A DNA stretch of 64,000 bases. Source: Warburgia ugandensis (taxonomy: Eukaryota > Streptophyta > Magnoliopsida > Canellales > Canellaceae). Positions 22,110 to 35,067 of this stretch are shown piece by piece (the stretch's first letter is position 1; the number at the start of each line of letters is the position of its first letter). The translations under genes were made by a program, and so were the position numbers. The notes beneath the pieces were generated by a model. It had not been told where the DNA came from. It did not search any database and saw only the letters and a program-made list of their open reading frames with translations. The stretch is taken from contig CP141126.1 in NCBI GenBank assembly GCA_035236585.1, positions 15,327,001-15,391,000 of the forward strand, written 5' to 3'.

Positions 22110-23024
22110 TGTTTTGTACCTTTAAAAGAAATTAAAAACACAAACCATGCTAATTTTGTTGATGCAGCCACTTCGAGGGGGCCAAAACCTCATGAATGCT
22201 ACTTAGAGGGGGCAAACCTCCTTACAAGACTTTAACATCACTCCAACATCACTTATTTATAGATAAATTTTCCATTAACCTCTTCTGGTAACCGCCATCC
22301 TAAAATAATTACTAAAACTGCTTAAATAACTAACCCAGGACCATTCCACTAAATAACTACCTCAACCATGATCATCTCATATATAGTGTTGTTCAAAGAT
22401 TAAGATCTATAGGCAATTAGATACATAACATTCCATCCCTCGTAAATCAACCTTGTCCTCAAGGTTGTAGTTCAAGGATTCTAAGCACAATTGTCATTAA
22501 TCAGTTGGTGCTGTGAAAGAAGAATCATCTTAGACAAAGATAACCGCTTTAAGGGCGTGATCCTCATAATGATCACTTAGAGGAGATCTTCCTCCACTTG
22601 TTTGGCTGCAACTTTCTTTTCTTTCATAGCACCCGCAATCTTCATCTAGAAAAAGTGGCTCTAATACCAATTGTTATGTACTTGCATTAAAAGAAATTTA
22701 AAACACCATACTACTAATATTTTATTGATGTATCCACTTTGAGGGGGCAAACCTCCTTACACAACTTAGAGTCTTATGTCATTTCTCTTCTCCCTTTCTA
22801 TAGTACTCCAATGTCACTTATTTATAGATAATTTTGTTACTAACCTCTTCTAGTAACCACCCTCCTAAAATAACTACTAAAACTACTTAACTAACCCATG
22901 ATCATTCCACTACAAGAACTAGTCCAACCATGATCGTTCCACTACAATAACTACCTCAATCACGATCATCTCATACGTGGTGTTATTCACAGATTAAGAT
23001 CTATAGGCAATCAGATACATAACA
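22110..23024 (-). mobile_element. TRIM-like miniature LTR retrotransposon (copy 1)
   Basis: Two direct repeats serve as LTRs: 22110-22430 (321 bp) and 22672-23024 (353 bp). They begin TGTTATGTAC or TGTTTTGTAC and end ATACATAACA. The internal region is only 241 bp. Next to the right-hand LTR, on the minus strand, lies TTGGTATTAGAGCC, which fits a primer-binding site for initiator tRNA-Met. A purine-rich GAGGGATGGAA abuts the other LTR as the polypurine tract. The element therefore reads on the minus strand. Flanks are CTTAG and CTTGT (3 of 5 match), so the target duplication is weak. It has no coding capacity and would depend on other elements to move. Confidence 0.88.
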
Positions 23025-23534
23025 CTTGTTTTTTCTGATTGTTCCTTTCATCTTATTTGTTCTTTTGTTTGCCTTGGTAAGTTAGCTTTAGTCTAGATGC
23101 AACTCTAGGTTTATATCTATTAGAATTGAATCAATGCAAGTGCCATTAATTATATTGTTTCTATAATTGTCTAATTTCAAGAAAGATCATCTAATTGTGA
23201 CTCTCTGAAAAAAGAATTAAATTAATGTAAGTGCCTCTAATTATATTTTCTAGGTCAAGAGTATACACTTTAAAAACTCAAATACACTAGATTACGAAGG
23301 GCATAGTTTAAAAACTCAATTAGAAAGTGAAGCAAGCTGACAGAACTTGATTCTACTAAAAAAAAACTCGAGGAGAAATTTAAATAATATTCCTATAATT
23401 TTGTATGCATACATAAACTTTCTTTGGTTTTATGCAGAGTCTAGCACTAAGCAAGTTGGTTAGTATATACTGTATGGTTTAGAAGTTTTCCAAAACCATT
23501 TATTCCGATATTGTTTGTATTGAGGGTCTGTCAA
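23025..23534. other. AT-rich spacer
   Basis: No gene or repeat is recognised between the TRIM and the LTR complex. Confidence 0.4.
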
Positions 23535-26500
23535 TGTGACGACCCAGGTTTCAACACTTTTTAATAAAAATTTTCGAAAGGTGGGGCCCTAATTTTTTTG
23601 AAAACAAACAAAACAGTAGAAAACAATTTCAAATGAAATTCATTTTAAGAAAACCCTCGAGTGTCAACCATCAACTCATCACACAACATTTCACTTTTAA
23701 AACTCAATAAATCTTTCATTTAACTAAGTAAACCTTTTCAAAACAAGTTCACTTCTCCAAAACCGATCCAGTCCACAGCTACATTCCCAACAACAATATA
23801 ATCAAGTCCAATAATACAAATATACATATACAGTTCATGTGGAATTAAAACATACCTCCAAATGAGATATCTCAATCACTATTTGTCTGGCTCCTCATCA
23901 GTCATGTCTTTGTCTCAATATTTGAGGCATTGCAACAATAACACAATGTCTCAGTAAGCAATGCTTGGTAGGTACATTAAATAATAAAATGATGGCATAA
24001 AAAGAATAACTCAAATAGTTAGAGCTTATAAGAGCGTAAAGTTTGATAGTCATAGGATACAAATGCTATAAATCATATCAATACAAGTGGCAAAACATCA
24101 CGTACAATAAAACATAGATCATATGAATGTAAAACATAATATGATATAATCTCAATGAGCATACAATAAACAGGCAGGGCACCCCAAGGTACGTGAGTCC
24201 CACAAGTGTCTCATATACTCATACAACAGGTCATAAGTACTTATACCAATCCTTTGAGTGTTATCACTGCCAGGCACCAACATAATATATCCAATCTCAT
24301 CATGCATACTCACATAATAAGTGTATGGACAGTCATGCTATAGTGGTAACCGTACATCCCGGGTCTATTGACTGATGCTCCTTGTCGACACCGTATCGGG
24401 AGACTCATCGTCCATCCTTATGGGTGGGCCTGGACCAGTAGTGTGGAATACCTATGTAAGAACTTTAAAAAATAAAAACCACTTAAAAAATGGAGGGGGC
24501 CATAATTGATACGGACACCCCCCACCCACTTAAAGAAAGAAAAACAGAGAACCACGCGATTGAGAGAGGGAGAAGAAAAGAAGAAAGAGAGAGTGGGGGA
24601 GAAGGAAAGAGGAGAAAGGAGGAGAGGAAACTACACATCCTCCACCCTCCATTTCTCCCATCAACTAAGGGAGGAGGAGATCGACGGTGGAGAAAAGCTG
24701 ACGGTCACCGGAAAAGACAGAGTGAACGGCGTCATTGATCGACGATCGGTGCCGTTCATTGTCTTCTCCTAGCAACCACGAGCAAAAGGCCTATATTTGC
24801 TCGTTGATTTAGCAAGTTTTTGTGGGGAAAAAAGGATGAAAACAGTACCCACGGTGGGATTTGCCGACGACGGGAAAATAAACGGTAATCGCGTTCTTCG
24901 GTGATGATTAGAGGTTGAAGACACTCCTTAAGGATAAGATCTAGGATACTCATCTCTTGAATTTTGGTAGTTTGCAAAATTTATGCATTTTTAACCTAGA
25001 TATATAATTAGGGATGATCCAACTGTCCAATCCCTAATCCAAGGGTAGGGATGAAAAACTAAAGACTTGATGTAGTCTAAATCACACTAGACTGACAGAT
25101 CTAGGCAGGAAATCGATCGGACAATCTCGGTCGTCCGATCGGGTACTGTTTGCACAGTAAATCCTTGATGTCTGATTGATGATCAGACATTACCGATGAA
25201 TCTTAAGACCTTAAATGAGCTAGGATATGACAAAAATTGGGAATAGATGGATGAACTAACTATCTTGATTTGGAAATGTGTAAATTTACTTGAAATTATG
25301 AACATATGGATTTATATTGACAATAAATTCAAATTTTGATTTGGTTAGGTGATAGCTAAGTGATTAAAGGAAGGATATAGTAAATTTGTGGAGTACAAAA
25401 AGGGAGGTAGGTAGTTTGAACATCAACATGCTTGGAATTTACTAGAAACTTGAGATTTTGATCTTTTTAGTTTATGCAGCTATCAAAAAGGTATATTCAT
25501 GCAATCTATTTAAAATGTCAGGTTTACTTTACTATAAGATTGAAAAAAAAAACCAATGCATGAAATTTTATGGTTTTATCAGTTTTATAGGCATGGGATG
25601 CTGCCTAGTATTATTATATTATGACGGACATATTGGAGCCGGTAGACTCTGTGCTAGGAAGATTGAGGACTGATCATCCTCTTTCTTCTGAAATTATATA
25701 TGTATGGTGGATACCTGGCCTGAGGGCCTAATGCAAGCTCATGTCATCATGGACAGGTCATGGCTTGTGTGCTGTGATTTCCATGAACACGGTGCAAAGG
25801 AGTCTATCTGTTTGGTATCGGCGTGATAGCCACGAACTTGATTGGTTCTTGTCCATCGCACAGAGGTTCCATCATTTTCGGGTTTATATGTATATTGCGC
25901 AATAGCGCAGGTGCATGGCACCATGGTATTTCAGGTCAATAATAAGTACTCATAACCAACGGCAGGTGGCCGAATTTGAGTGGTTTTATACTTGTAAAGT
26001 CTTGATGATATTTAGAGTATGTGTGTGTATGTATATATATGGGTGTGCGTATACACTAGTTGAAATACTCTTTATTTACATTTAAGCATTTCCTAGTTTA
26101 AATGCATTTCTCTATTGGTTTTGAGGCATGCGAAGAGTCGTGACTATCTTCCATATCATCTAAATGTCTTACTAAGGTTATTATCATTATTTGGAAACAG
26201 TAAGCATGGATGTTAAATTGACGATTCAAATTGATTGGACATGGAAACTATTTGAAATGGCATGGTATGAATTTTGAAATATATTATACTACTTATTTGA
26301 CATCAAATGAAACAAAATTTCACATATGATAAATTGTTCCTTTTAAATTTAGAACTGCATAAACTTGTGTGTTGATGATGAAACTACCTACACAAGCAAA
26401 GGCTTGCTGAGATATTGTACTTGTTTACAATATCTTAGGTTCGAAGGACTACAGCAAAGGGAAAGACACATCGTTTTGACTTGGAAGCTACAAGGAAGCT

Positions 26501-28917
26501 ATTTTGAGTAAATGTGAGGTATAGGTAAAGATTTCTGAAGGTTCTTACAACTCTTATGTAATAAAAAAAATTGTTTCATGACTATTAGAAATGGACATGT
26601 GAATGTGTATTCATTACTGTTTGACACGAATGGCTATGACTGGATTGATCTTAGGTATACAGGTCAATTACCTAGCCTTTTTGGCATTACTAAAATGTTT
26701 CATTATTTAAATTAAACGAAAATGTGCATGTTGGTATTTGGAGGGAGACAGAGTATCTATCATGGATATTTATATGTACATGATGATTATCAGGTGTCGC
26801 ATTGTATGCGTTAAATGCACAAGGTCTGAAATACAGGGGAGACTCTGCCAGATTTTTGGTAGGAATGTGATGTTCATTCCTCTGAAAATCATTGTTTTTA
26901 ATGGAAAAAAAAAAGATACTCGGGATTTTTAAAGTATTCTTTTTAAAGTTATTCTTCCGCTATTTGGTTTTGAACAGTTTTATAAAAGTATTGGGGCCCC
27001 ACAAAGAAAAGGATTTATGAAAACGTGTTATAAAAACTCGGGATGTCACAACCTATGTTACCAACTCCTACCGAAAGCTATCTGTGAGTAAGTATCTATC
27101 ATCCCATAAATTCAGAGGGTGGGTGCTCGGCCCTAATCTCTCCTAGCATGACATCCGCCGGATGACATCACCCGTCATAAATCACAAAACACAAAAATCA
27201 CGAATCTCATAAAAACTAGGAGGACTCGTGGCTCACCATCTTAAGGCACTCTCTCATCCCAGGGTTAGGCTCTCAAGGACTAACCACTAAGCCTCTATGA
27301 GTATTGCATAAAACCAACCCTCATCCCGGCATTAGGCTCTCAAGGACTAGTTACCAAGCCTCCACCACCAATTTCAAGGAAATCATCCAAACTCACTGAT
27401 GTAGTAAGGAAAAATGTTTACAATTCATTAATAATAAATATATAAGATCTACAATATCAAAATCCAATAAGAAAGATCGCTCATCAAATGTTCTCAATAC
27501 TCTATCAAATTCTCATATCTAAGATAGCAAAATAAATCGAAAATCATAAGTGCACACATGAAACAATCCATGCTATAATAATCCCAAGCAATCAATATGC
27601 CATGATAGTTCAAGATTTTAGAAAATCAATGTGAAACATTTAAATGTCGTCACCTACTTCGATAAGGAAAAATCACTAGATCATGCTCGTACTCCTCTCA
27701 AATCGTATGCTCTAATGTACCGATCAGTATCACAATACTTTTTCATGTTATTCATTTCTATCTATATATCCCATTATAAATTTTTACTTCCTACTTGTGT
27801 CAATTCATAAGTCAATTTGTCCAATGATCCTCTTATCTAGATTACTTGATTTATCTCTATTAATCAATTTTCATGACATCCTACACTCATCTACTTTATT
27901 TGATCATAAATCCATCACTCCTCATTATATGATCTTATTTACTTAGGTTGTTGGTCCACTTTCCACACATGGATCATCTAAGGCCATTAAAGTTCTAATT
28001 AGTCATTCATCAATGACTAATTACTGGTCAAATATGAGGAATAGTGTCAGATCACCCTTTGATATGTTACTCATTCTCTAGGTTGGTGATCTGACAGCTA
28101 TAAGCCCATAAGTGGTCGAATCTTGGTCTCAGTATGTTATTAAATATTTGAGCTAAAGGATCAATGAAATTTAGCACATCTTATGTCAATTCAAAGTTTA
28201 GGAATATAATGGTAGCATCTGATCATAGATTAGATATCGCCAGGCTCTCATGTCCGATTGAATGGTTAAGATTTTCACTCAATTTTTCATCTAGATCTTT
28301 CAATTTCTACCATATACTAGTTAATTCAATGCTCCAAAACTTATCCATGGCGTCTGATCATCAATCAGGCATTAAGAAGTCACTATGTGAATAGTGACAG
28401 ATCGAATGGCTGAGATTGTTTGATCAATTTTTCAACCTAGATTGACAATCTCACTTGAATCAAAGCTATATCAAGCACTTATTTACCTATTCTTAAGTTT
28501 TGATTTGAAAATAGATGGCTGGATCATCTACAAAACCTAGATCTAGCATAAACAGTGCGGATTTTGCAAAATACATCAAATCATGAGTTGGGTTTTGTAA
28601 ATCTTTTCTTTTGGATGCATTTTCGTGCATTTTTCAACCTTGGATGAGCCGGATTGATCACCATATTCATTGAAACCCTCCAATCTCGTTGCACACACTA
28701 CCTCCCCTCCAATCGACAATCTAGATTATCTTGGATCTCCCAATAAACTGGCTATTTTCATCTTGTTGCTGTGCTAGACAAAATGATCGGCTTGGACCAG
28801 TGATCTGATATGGCGTCATCTCCAGCGACGACCTGTAATTCTGGCAGATTCGTAAACCCCTATTTCTTCTTCGCCAGCAAGCCTACCTCCTATGGTGGCC
28901 TCTCTCTCTCTTTCTTG
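23535..28917 (+). mobile_element. Older solo-LTR-like element, split by a younger insertion
   Basis: The left part is 23535-24454 and starts TGTGACGACCC. The right part is 27056 to about 28917. The two join if the insert at 24455-27050 and one ACCTA copy are removed, giving about 2.8 kb. Its left end resembles the inverted right end of the insert (TGTGACATCCCG, then a shared GGGGCCC block). Its right part, inverted, matches the insert's left half (CTGATTGATGATCAGAC occurs in both, with AATCTAGG or GATCTAGG nearby). No gag or pol sequence is seen. The right end is unclear because a SINE abuts it at 28918. Confidence 0.75.
24455..27050 (-). mobile_element. Younger solo LTR nested in a related LTR, with perfect 5-bp target duplication
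   Basis: The insert starts TGTAAGAAC and ends GGGATGTCACA, the TG...CA ends of a retrotransposon LTR. It is flanked by ACCTA at 24450-24454 and 27051-27055. It is 2596 bp without internal coding domains, which fits a solo LTR left by recombination. The strand is assigned relative to the host LTR and is otherwise undetermined. Short ORFs such as 24490-24738 are low-complexity Arg/Glu/Lys readings, not genes. Long LTRs like this occur in Ty3/gypsy families; I cannot name the family. Confidence 0.85.
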
Positions 28918-29085
28918 CCGCAACGGTAGAGTTGTTGTCTTGTGACCTTTAGGCCACGGCTTCAAGACATGAAAACAGCCTCTTGCAAAATGCAAGGTAA
29001 GGCTGTGTACTATTAACTCTTGTGGTCTGCGCCTTCCCCAAACCCTACATACCCGGGAACTTCAAGCAACGAGGCTGCCCTTTTA
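28918..29085 (+). mobile_element. Au-like SINE
   Basis: Starts at the A box (GCAACGGTAGAG), missing a few head bases. The rest is complete: CTTGCAAAATGCAAGGTAAG, the body, and CGAGGCTGCCCTTTTA. It abuts the right end of the older LTR. Confidence 0.92.
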
Positions 29086-30064
29086 CTGGGCGCTCCTCTA
29101 CAATCAGAAAGACATGTATGGTCTATCAACGTACAACAAAGGATTGCTAGTCATTCGATGAGATCACCTGATAAATAAAGCTAAAAGGAAGTGCTCGGCT
29201 CTTGTGAATATCTTTCATCATTTCCTCTAAGTACTCCTCTCTTGTGCTTCATTTTCCCACCAGAGTATTTATAAGAGAGTGAATTTGTAAGAAAAAGTGA
29301 GCGTCTATAAGAAAGACAGCGAGCAAGATGGGCCGTGTCAAGCCAGAGATAGCGAGGGTGGAGACTGCCAAACTACAGCAAGTTAAAGGCCAAGGAATTA
29401 CTGTTCTTAGAAAGCGAGCTTTGGTGCACAGTAAAAGTTGTTGTCACGTGATTTTGAGAACCTGGGTTAAAGACTTGGAAACAGCTTCTTGCAAAAATAC
29501 AATGAAGCACTTTTTCTTACAAATTCACTTTCTTTTTGTTATCAATGGACCCCATGTTATGCTATCTGATTAAGTGGGAGCTTCTGGGACTACTCTTTTT
29601 ATGTGATATTGTTCTTGAACTTGTTCTGGTTTCCCATCAGGCAGGCCTACAGCTTTCATTAATCAGAACAAGTAATAAAATCTATTGCTTTCCCCACTTT
29701 TTCTGAACGATTATTGCTTTCCTTTTCGACTTATGCTATTCATGCAAGAGAAAAAAAAAAAAAAAAAAAAAAAAAACTCTATATTTTTTACCTTTATAAA
29801 TCCTTTGAGAATCTTTAAGCAACCAATATTGTTATCAATGGACCCCATGTTATGTTATCTGATTAAAAATGGGATTTGGGCCATTATCTTTTTGATCCCT
29901 GTCTTAGGATTTGCTAATAGGATCATATTACCTGCAGCACGTTCATTATCCAATCAGGATAAGAAAAACTAACATAATTATATTGATACACTACAACATT
30001 CGTATAATTTATGGTTCTAATTATAACGATAATTAATCTTCTTCGTTGATTTAATCAAGTTATG
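29086..30064. other. Intergenic; decayed sequences, poly-A tract
   Basis: Contains a SINE head fragment, a poly-A tract at about 29752-29776, and a repeated phrase (ATCAATGGACCCCATGTTAT at 29543 and about 29836). The 81-residue ORF at 29328-29573 opens MGRVKPEIARVE. That recalls the first 12 residues of plant MADS-box proteins but loses similarity quickly. Confidence 0.4.
29414..29502 (+). mobile_element. Au-like SINE head fragment
   Basis: A-box half (GCTTTGGTGCACAGTAAAAG), a degraded B box (GGGTTAAAGA) and GCTTCTTGCAAAAATAC are present; the 3' half is missing. Confidence 0.8.
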
Positions 30065-30079
30065 CTTCCTAAAAAGGAA

Positions 30080-30261
30080 GGGGAGCCTTGGCGCAACGGT
30101 AAAAATTGTTGTCACGTGACCTTGAGGTCACGGGTTCAAGGCGTGGAATCAGCCTCTTGCAAAAATGCAAGGTAAGGCTGCCTACTTTAGGCCATTGTGG
30201 CCCGCCCCTTCCCTGGACCCCATATAGGCAGGAGCTTCGTACACCGGGGCTGCCTTTTATA
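30080..30261 (+). mobile_element. Au-like SINE, full length, with perfect 15-bp target duplication
   Basis: Near-consensus copy: GGGAGCCTTGGCGCAACGGT head, intact B box GGTTCAAGGC and complete 3' end. Flanked by identical CTTCCTAAAAAGGAA at 30065-30079 and 30262-30276. The perfect duplication indicates a recent insertion. Confidence 0.97.
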
Positions 30262-30666
30262 CTTCCTAAAAAGGAAACTCTATTATGAGTCTATAGGTGG
30301 TGACACCATTAATGATTATCTATGTTTCTGATGTTTCCTTGTGATTGTTTTTGTTTATTTTCTTGGTTTAGTTTCTTTTTGGATATAACAAGCAAATATT
30401 AGGAAAAATATATTTACTCTTTTCTATAAAAAAAAGAAGAAAAAGTTACAAGACAAGACAACTGGTGAAGTGCTAAATCGAAGCTTGGATGCAAATATAT
30501 ATATATATATATATATTTTTAATATCAAGAAAATGATCTATTTATTCTCTTATTTGATACTTAATACCACTTCTTAATATCCATGTGGGGAAAATCTTTT
30601 CTCATTGTTTAGACAACTACATGTTCCTAGTTCGTATTATAGCATGTAGATAATTTTTCATGTTAT

Positions 30667-30843
30667 AAAAAGGGCAGCCTCGGTGCACGAAGCTTCTACG
30701 TATGTAGGGTAGGGGAAAGGGCGGACCACAAAGGTTAATACACAACCTTACCTCACATTTTACAAAAGGCTGTTTCCACACCTAAAACCTGTGACCTCAA
30801 GGTCACACAACGACAACTTTACCATTGCACCAAAGCTTCCCTT
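30667..30843 (-). mobile_element. Au-like SINE, full length
   Basis: Minus-strand copy from GGGCAGCCTCGGTGCACGAA to the head complement ACCATTGCACCAAAGC. Confidence 0.92.
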
Positions 30844-31166
30844 CGTAATCTTTCGTGTACGGGGACCATATCATGAATGAACCTTGATATAAAAACATCT
30901 CTTTTCACCCCATTTCACTGTGTCATACGAGAAATTCTCACGCCTGTTCCTCTTTCTATAAGCAGTTCTCCAGCATATGTTGAAAGCTTAGTTGTGGGGA
31001 TTGAGCATAACTTTGTTGGATAGCTCAAATACCCTTGATTCCAAAGGATTAGATGTAATTCAGTCCTTTTCCTTTTTTCCCCTAGAAACTGCTACTAAAT
31101 GCACAAAGATAACTCTCTAAATGATGGAATCTAGAAGAGAAAAGATATACATGTGTTAATATGTGA

Positions 31167-31318
31167 AGGAGAGCCTTGGCGCAACGGTAAAAGTTGTCAT
31201 CATGTGACCTTGGGGTCATGGGTTCAAGACATGGAAACAGCCTCTTGCAAAATGCAAGATAAGACTGTGTACTTTAGGCCTTTGTGGTCCTCCCCTTCCC
31301 CAGAGGGCTGCCCTTTTA
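31167..31318 (+). mobile_element. Au-like SINE with 3' internal deletion
   Basis: Head and B box are well kept. The copy runs CCCCTTCCCCAGA straight into GGGCTGCCCTTTT, so the CGCATAGGCGGGAGCTTCG block is deleted. Confidence 0.92.
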
Positions 31319-32403
31319 TCCTTATAATCTCTGTATCAAATTGCACTATTAGGAACCAAGGAGCTGACAACCTTTGTTTAGTTAGCATTCCAACCAAAGA
31401 TTTCAAGATTGATTCTTGTCATCAACCAACTTTCAGAGAGAGAGAAAAAAAAGAAGAAGAAATTTTATGGTTAAAAAAAATCTTGTTTAGCCAGAGATTT
31501 TGCTTCATGATCTTTGAATCTAAGTGCGTTGATATGGACGGACAAACTCTTCTTCCGGATTACATGCAAAGAATTACAAACCAAATCACTCACACACTAA
31601 AATCTAATTTCCAGCCAAAGAGAAAGAGGTGACACAAACCTAATATGAAGCATAAGGGCTCAAACTAATGAATATGTTTGTTTTTAACATATTGAACCAA
31701 CTAACTTTTAACTCTCAGAATAACAAGATTGTCCAAGCCAGCCCCTAATCAGGATAAGGTCTTGATGATGATAAATAATATTATGATTGTCCATCTTCAT
31801 TAATACTAAGGAAGAATGCTCAAGTCAGCACACAGGTAATGATGCTGGGCCTGCACTTCATCATGGTGAACCTCACCTTTGGTTGATCCGACTCATTCAT
31901 TTGATTTCTCTAACTCAGGATGTCTTACTTGATAAAGCGTCACAAGATTGAATGATTTTAACATCCAAAAAATGTACATTCATCCATTAGGTAAGGAGTT
32001 GAATCATTCTTTTATTTGTGCCTACCTTTTTCTTGGTTGATTCTGTACAACATGTAATTGGGATGGTACGTTTTTCGGTCCATGAGTCTTGTACTCGTTT
32101 AGTTCCGTCTTTCGAGCTGTTGTTGCATTTTCTTTATTCTTGCTTGAGGATGTGATTGACTTATTTCGTTGTTAATGCTTTTGTCCGCTTTCTATGCTTT
32201 CCACGTACCGTGGCTCAAAGTCGTTCATTAAAACCATCATAGTTGTGTGATTGAAAGTACACTTTAGATTCAAACTCATTCAGTCATTATAGTTTTAGGA
32301 TTAATAAGAGAAATAAGATGAATGATCTGATCACCTAGAGGTGGGTCCACCATGTAATTGGCAGGACTCAGGAATTTCTCGTTACTAAGATGCGATGTAG
32401 AAG

Positions 32404-34976
32404 ATGAGCGGTTCAGATGTTTTTGAATCCTTCCGGCAAATCCAATTGCATGCGCACAACCACGTACGTCTATTGACTCATACACTCGACAGAATTACAG
32501 AAACTCGTCCTACCGCCCGCCCTCGTCATTTTCTTCTTCCGGCTGAATTCCATGTCTTGGTCGCTGGGGCGAATTACGGGCACCGGGGTTTCGCCGTCAC
32601 CCCGTCTCGTAAGATCTCGAATTCTTCCCCGATTTCCCTTCTCGGTTTCGTTTTCTTTCTTCTAAAGCGAAATTGCTATTGTACAGAATTGCAGGAGATA
32701 TTCCCCAAAATGGAGCGCTTCCAAGGTTTTTCTCGGGTATTGCTTCCAAACTGGGACGAGAATTTCGGTATTGCAGCATCTCAGACTTCGTCGCTTTTGC
32801 TCAGGGACCGGTGATGGTGAGGTATGTTTGCTTATTTTCCTTGGGAAGTCTGGTCATCTCTTTGTATTTTCTGCTTTTAGACTTTTCTGCAGTTACATTT
32901 CAGACTAGGTAAATGTGAGTGCGTGTTATTTTTCTTTTAGGAGGATGAGGGTTTAGCGAGTTGCTGGACTTACTGGAGGTTGATTATGTGGCATATTCTA
33001 GGAATGTGAGCTCTTGTTGGAATGTGATTGTAGAAAATTGGGGTTTTGTACGAGGTAGTTTCATGTCTACCAGCAGGGTCTATCGAAATCTTTTGTTGAA
33101 CCGATTGCTTTGGCTTTATGAATCTTGCATGTGTGCGTGGAAAATATGGAACTCTGATTCCGTGGAAATGAAGAAATCTCTGAGAATTTGGAGCTAAATT
33201 CTAAAATTAGGGCAGTGCTGAAGATTTGAGGAGTCAGTTGGAAACTAACGGAACTTACGGAAAATGTCCTGTTGATGGCAGTGGCAAAAAGAGTAGCAGA
33301 AGAGGAAGGAAAGAGGGAAACTTAAATTGTTTATGTGATTAACTTTTGCCCGTCCAATGACCCAATGATTTTGGGGTTTGTTAGGGGTGGTAAATGCGAA
33401 TGGTTTTGGACATAGAGATTATGAGCGTACCACATAGTTTCAATTTTCAGAAGTCGCACTTGCTAATTTTCAACTGTTTGTCTTATAAACGAGGGTACAT
33501 TTTTGTTGAGGAACATTATTTTTCATGCTTGATCCTCACGTGGGAGATAGAGCATTTATTTACTATATGGGCGTTTGGAGTTACAAATTTTAAGTCAGTT
33601 GGGTTTGTTTTATCTGATGTTGTCTGGGTTATAAGATTGTTCTATGAAAGCTCACAGAGTGGGGTGCTGTTCTAGGTTCACTATTGAGGAAGAGCTCTTG
33701 CTCTAATATCTCAACTGGGATTTCATGGGTTGTCATACATGACGTCTAGTGCTACTCAAAATCCCTTGCTTGCAAACGATAGGTAATGTTAGTAGTCTAG
33801 TGAGTTAAGGACCAGCAGGAGAGTGGGCCATTTTCAGGTTTACAGCTCTGAGAAATACAAGGCTATGAGCATATCAGTTTTGCATTTCACTTTGACAATG
33901 TAATTCCAACTCTTCTCTTTTGGTGTATTAAATATGAAATAGTTTTATCTTCCCATGTCTATAGTTTTGTAGTTAAGATGACTTTCATAAATTTCATTTA
34001 TCTATAATTACACATCTGGGTCTTGTCCATAAGAAATTTATATCATCTACTTCCAGTTGACAGCATTTGACATATGCAAAATCTGCAGACATGTATATAT
34101 CTGATTTTCTATGTCTCTAATCAAACAGAAAATGGATTGATCTGCTGGTAAGTTTAGTATTTTTGAAAGTTGAGACTTATGTCTGACCTTATTTCTGTTT
34201 CAGGAACACTTTTAAAGTTAAATGAATGCTAGGTTCTTACACAATGATATCTGTTCTCAGCATAATTATCTTACAATATCTTGCTTACATGGTAAGAGAT
34301 TCCTTGTTGATCTCTTACTTAATTTCTTCCCCTTTTGTAAACACCAGGTTTTTGATGTGTCTGATGGTCCAAACAAGTCTTTTGCTGATCCTGAGGGTAA
34401 GATTAAAAGCTACTATAATTTCAATTAGTGAGTATGTCAGCTTTATATCAAGGTGATGTTTAGTTTCTTACACAATCTCATGGCTCACAACAACAATTGT
34501 TGAAGCTTTCATTTTATGTATATCCAGGAACTAACCTGTTTGTGATTCTTATAGGTCCAAAACAGAAAGAGGAAAGCCAAACACCAAAATCATTTACATC
34601 TAGCAAGTACTTACTACTTGCCATAATACAATGTAATTAATTGGAGAAGAATAATGATGCTGATTTTTCTTGTCATATTGTTTGAACTTTTGAATTCCTT
34701 GGTAATAAATAAAAGGTTTCACTAATGTTCTAACGGATTATCTTAAGTTGAAAATTGTTGCTTAGTATGTTATCTTTGCTTTTAATCTAAAAGATTTGCT
34801 TCAGAATTTGTTTCTTTGGATTGTGCAACCATTTTCAGTATAAAGATAAAAGAAAAGAAAAAGGTTAACATTGAGTCCTGAAAACTGTAGTATTTCATGG
34901 ACTTCTAAGCATAAAAGATGATATATATATATATATATATATATGAGATTTGTTGCTTTGGCACTTCAAATCAATA

Positions 34977-35067
<91 letters not shown>

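Larger units (their letters stand above)
30277..32403. other. Intergenic upstream of the DUF1279 gene
   Basis: Two SINEs and a TA run (about 30497-30517). No gene is recognised. A short LINE-tail-like phrase occurs at about 31740-31780. Confidence 0.4.

Noticed and set aside
24490-24772. Arg/Glu/Lys-rich ORFs
   Set aside because: Purine-rich sequence inside a solo LTR, two overlapping frames, no domain.
23535-27050. A DNA transposon with long terminal inverted repeats
   Set aside because: The inverted ends come from two related LTRs in opposite orientation; the ACCTA duplication defines the insert as 24455-27050 instead.
30080-30160. tRNA-like A and B boxes, as if a tRNA gene
   Set aside because: They belong to the SINE head; no tRNA cloverleaf with an acceptor stem can be formed by eye.
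31740-31790. Possible fourth LINE tail (AAGGTCTTGATGATGAT)
   Set aside because: Too short to support as an element.
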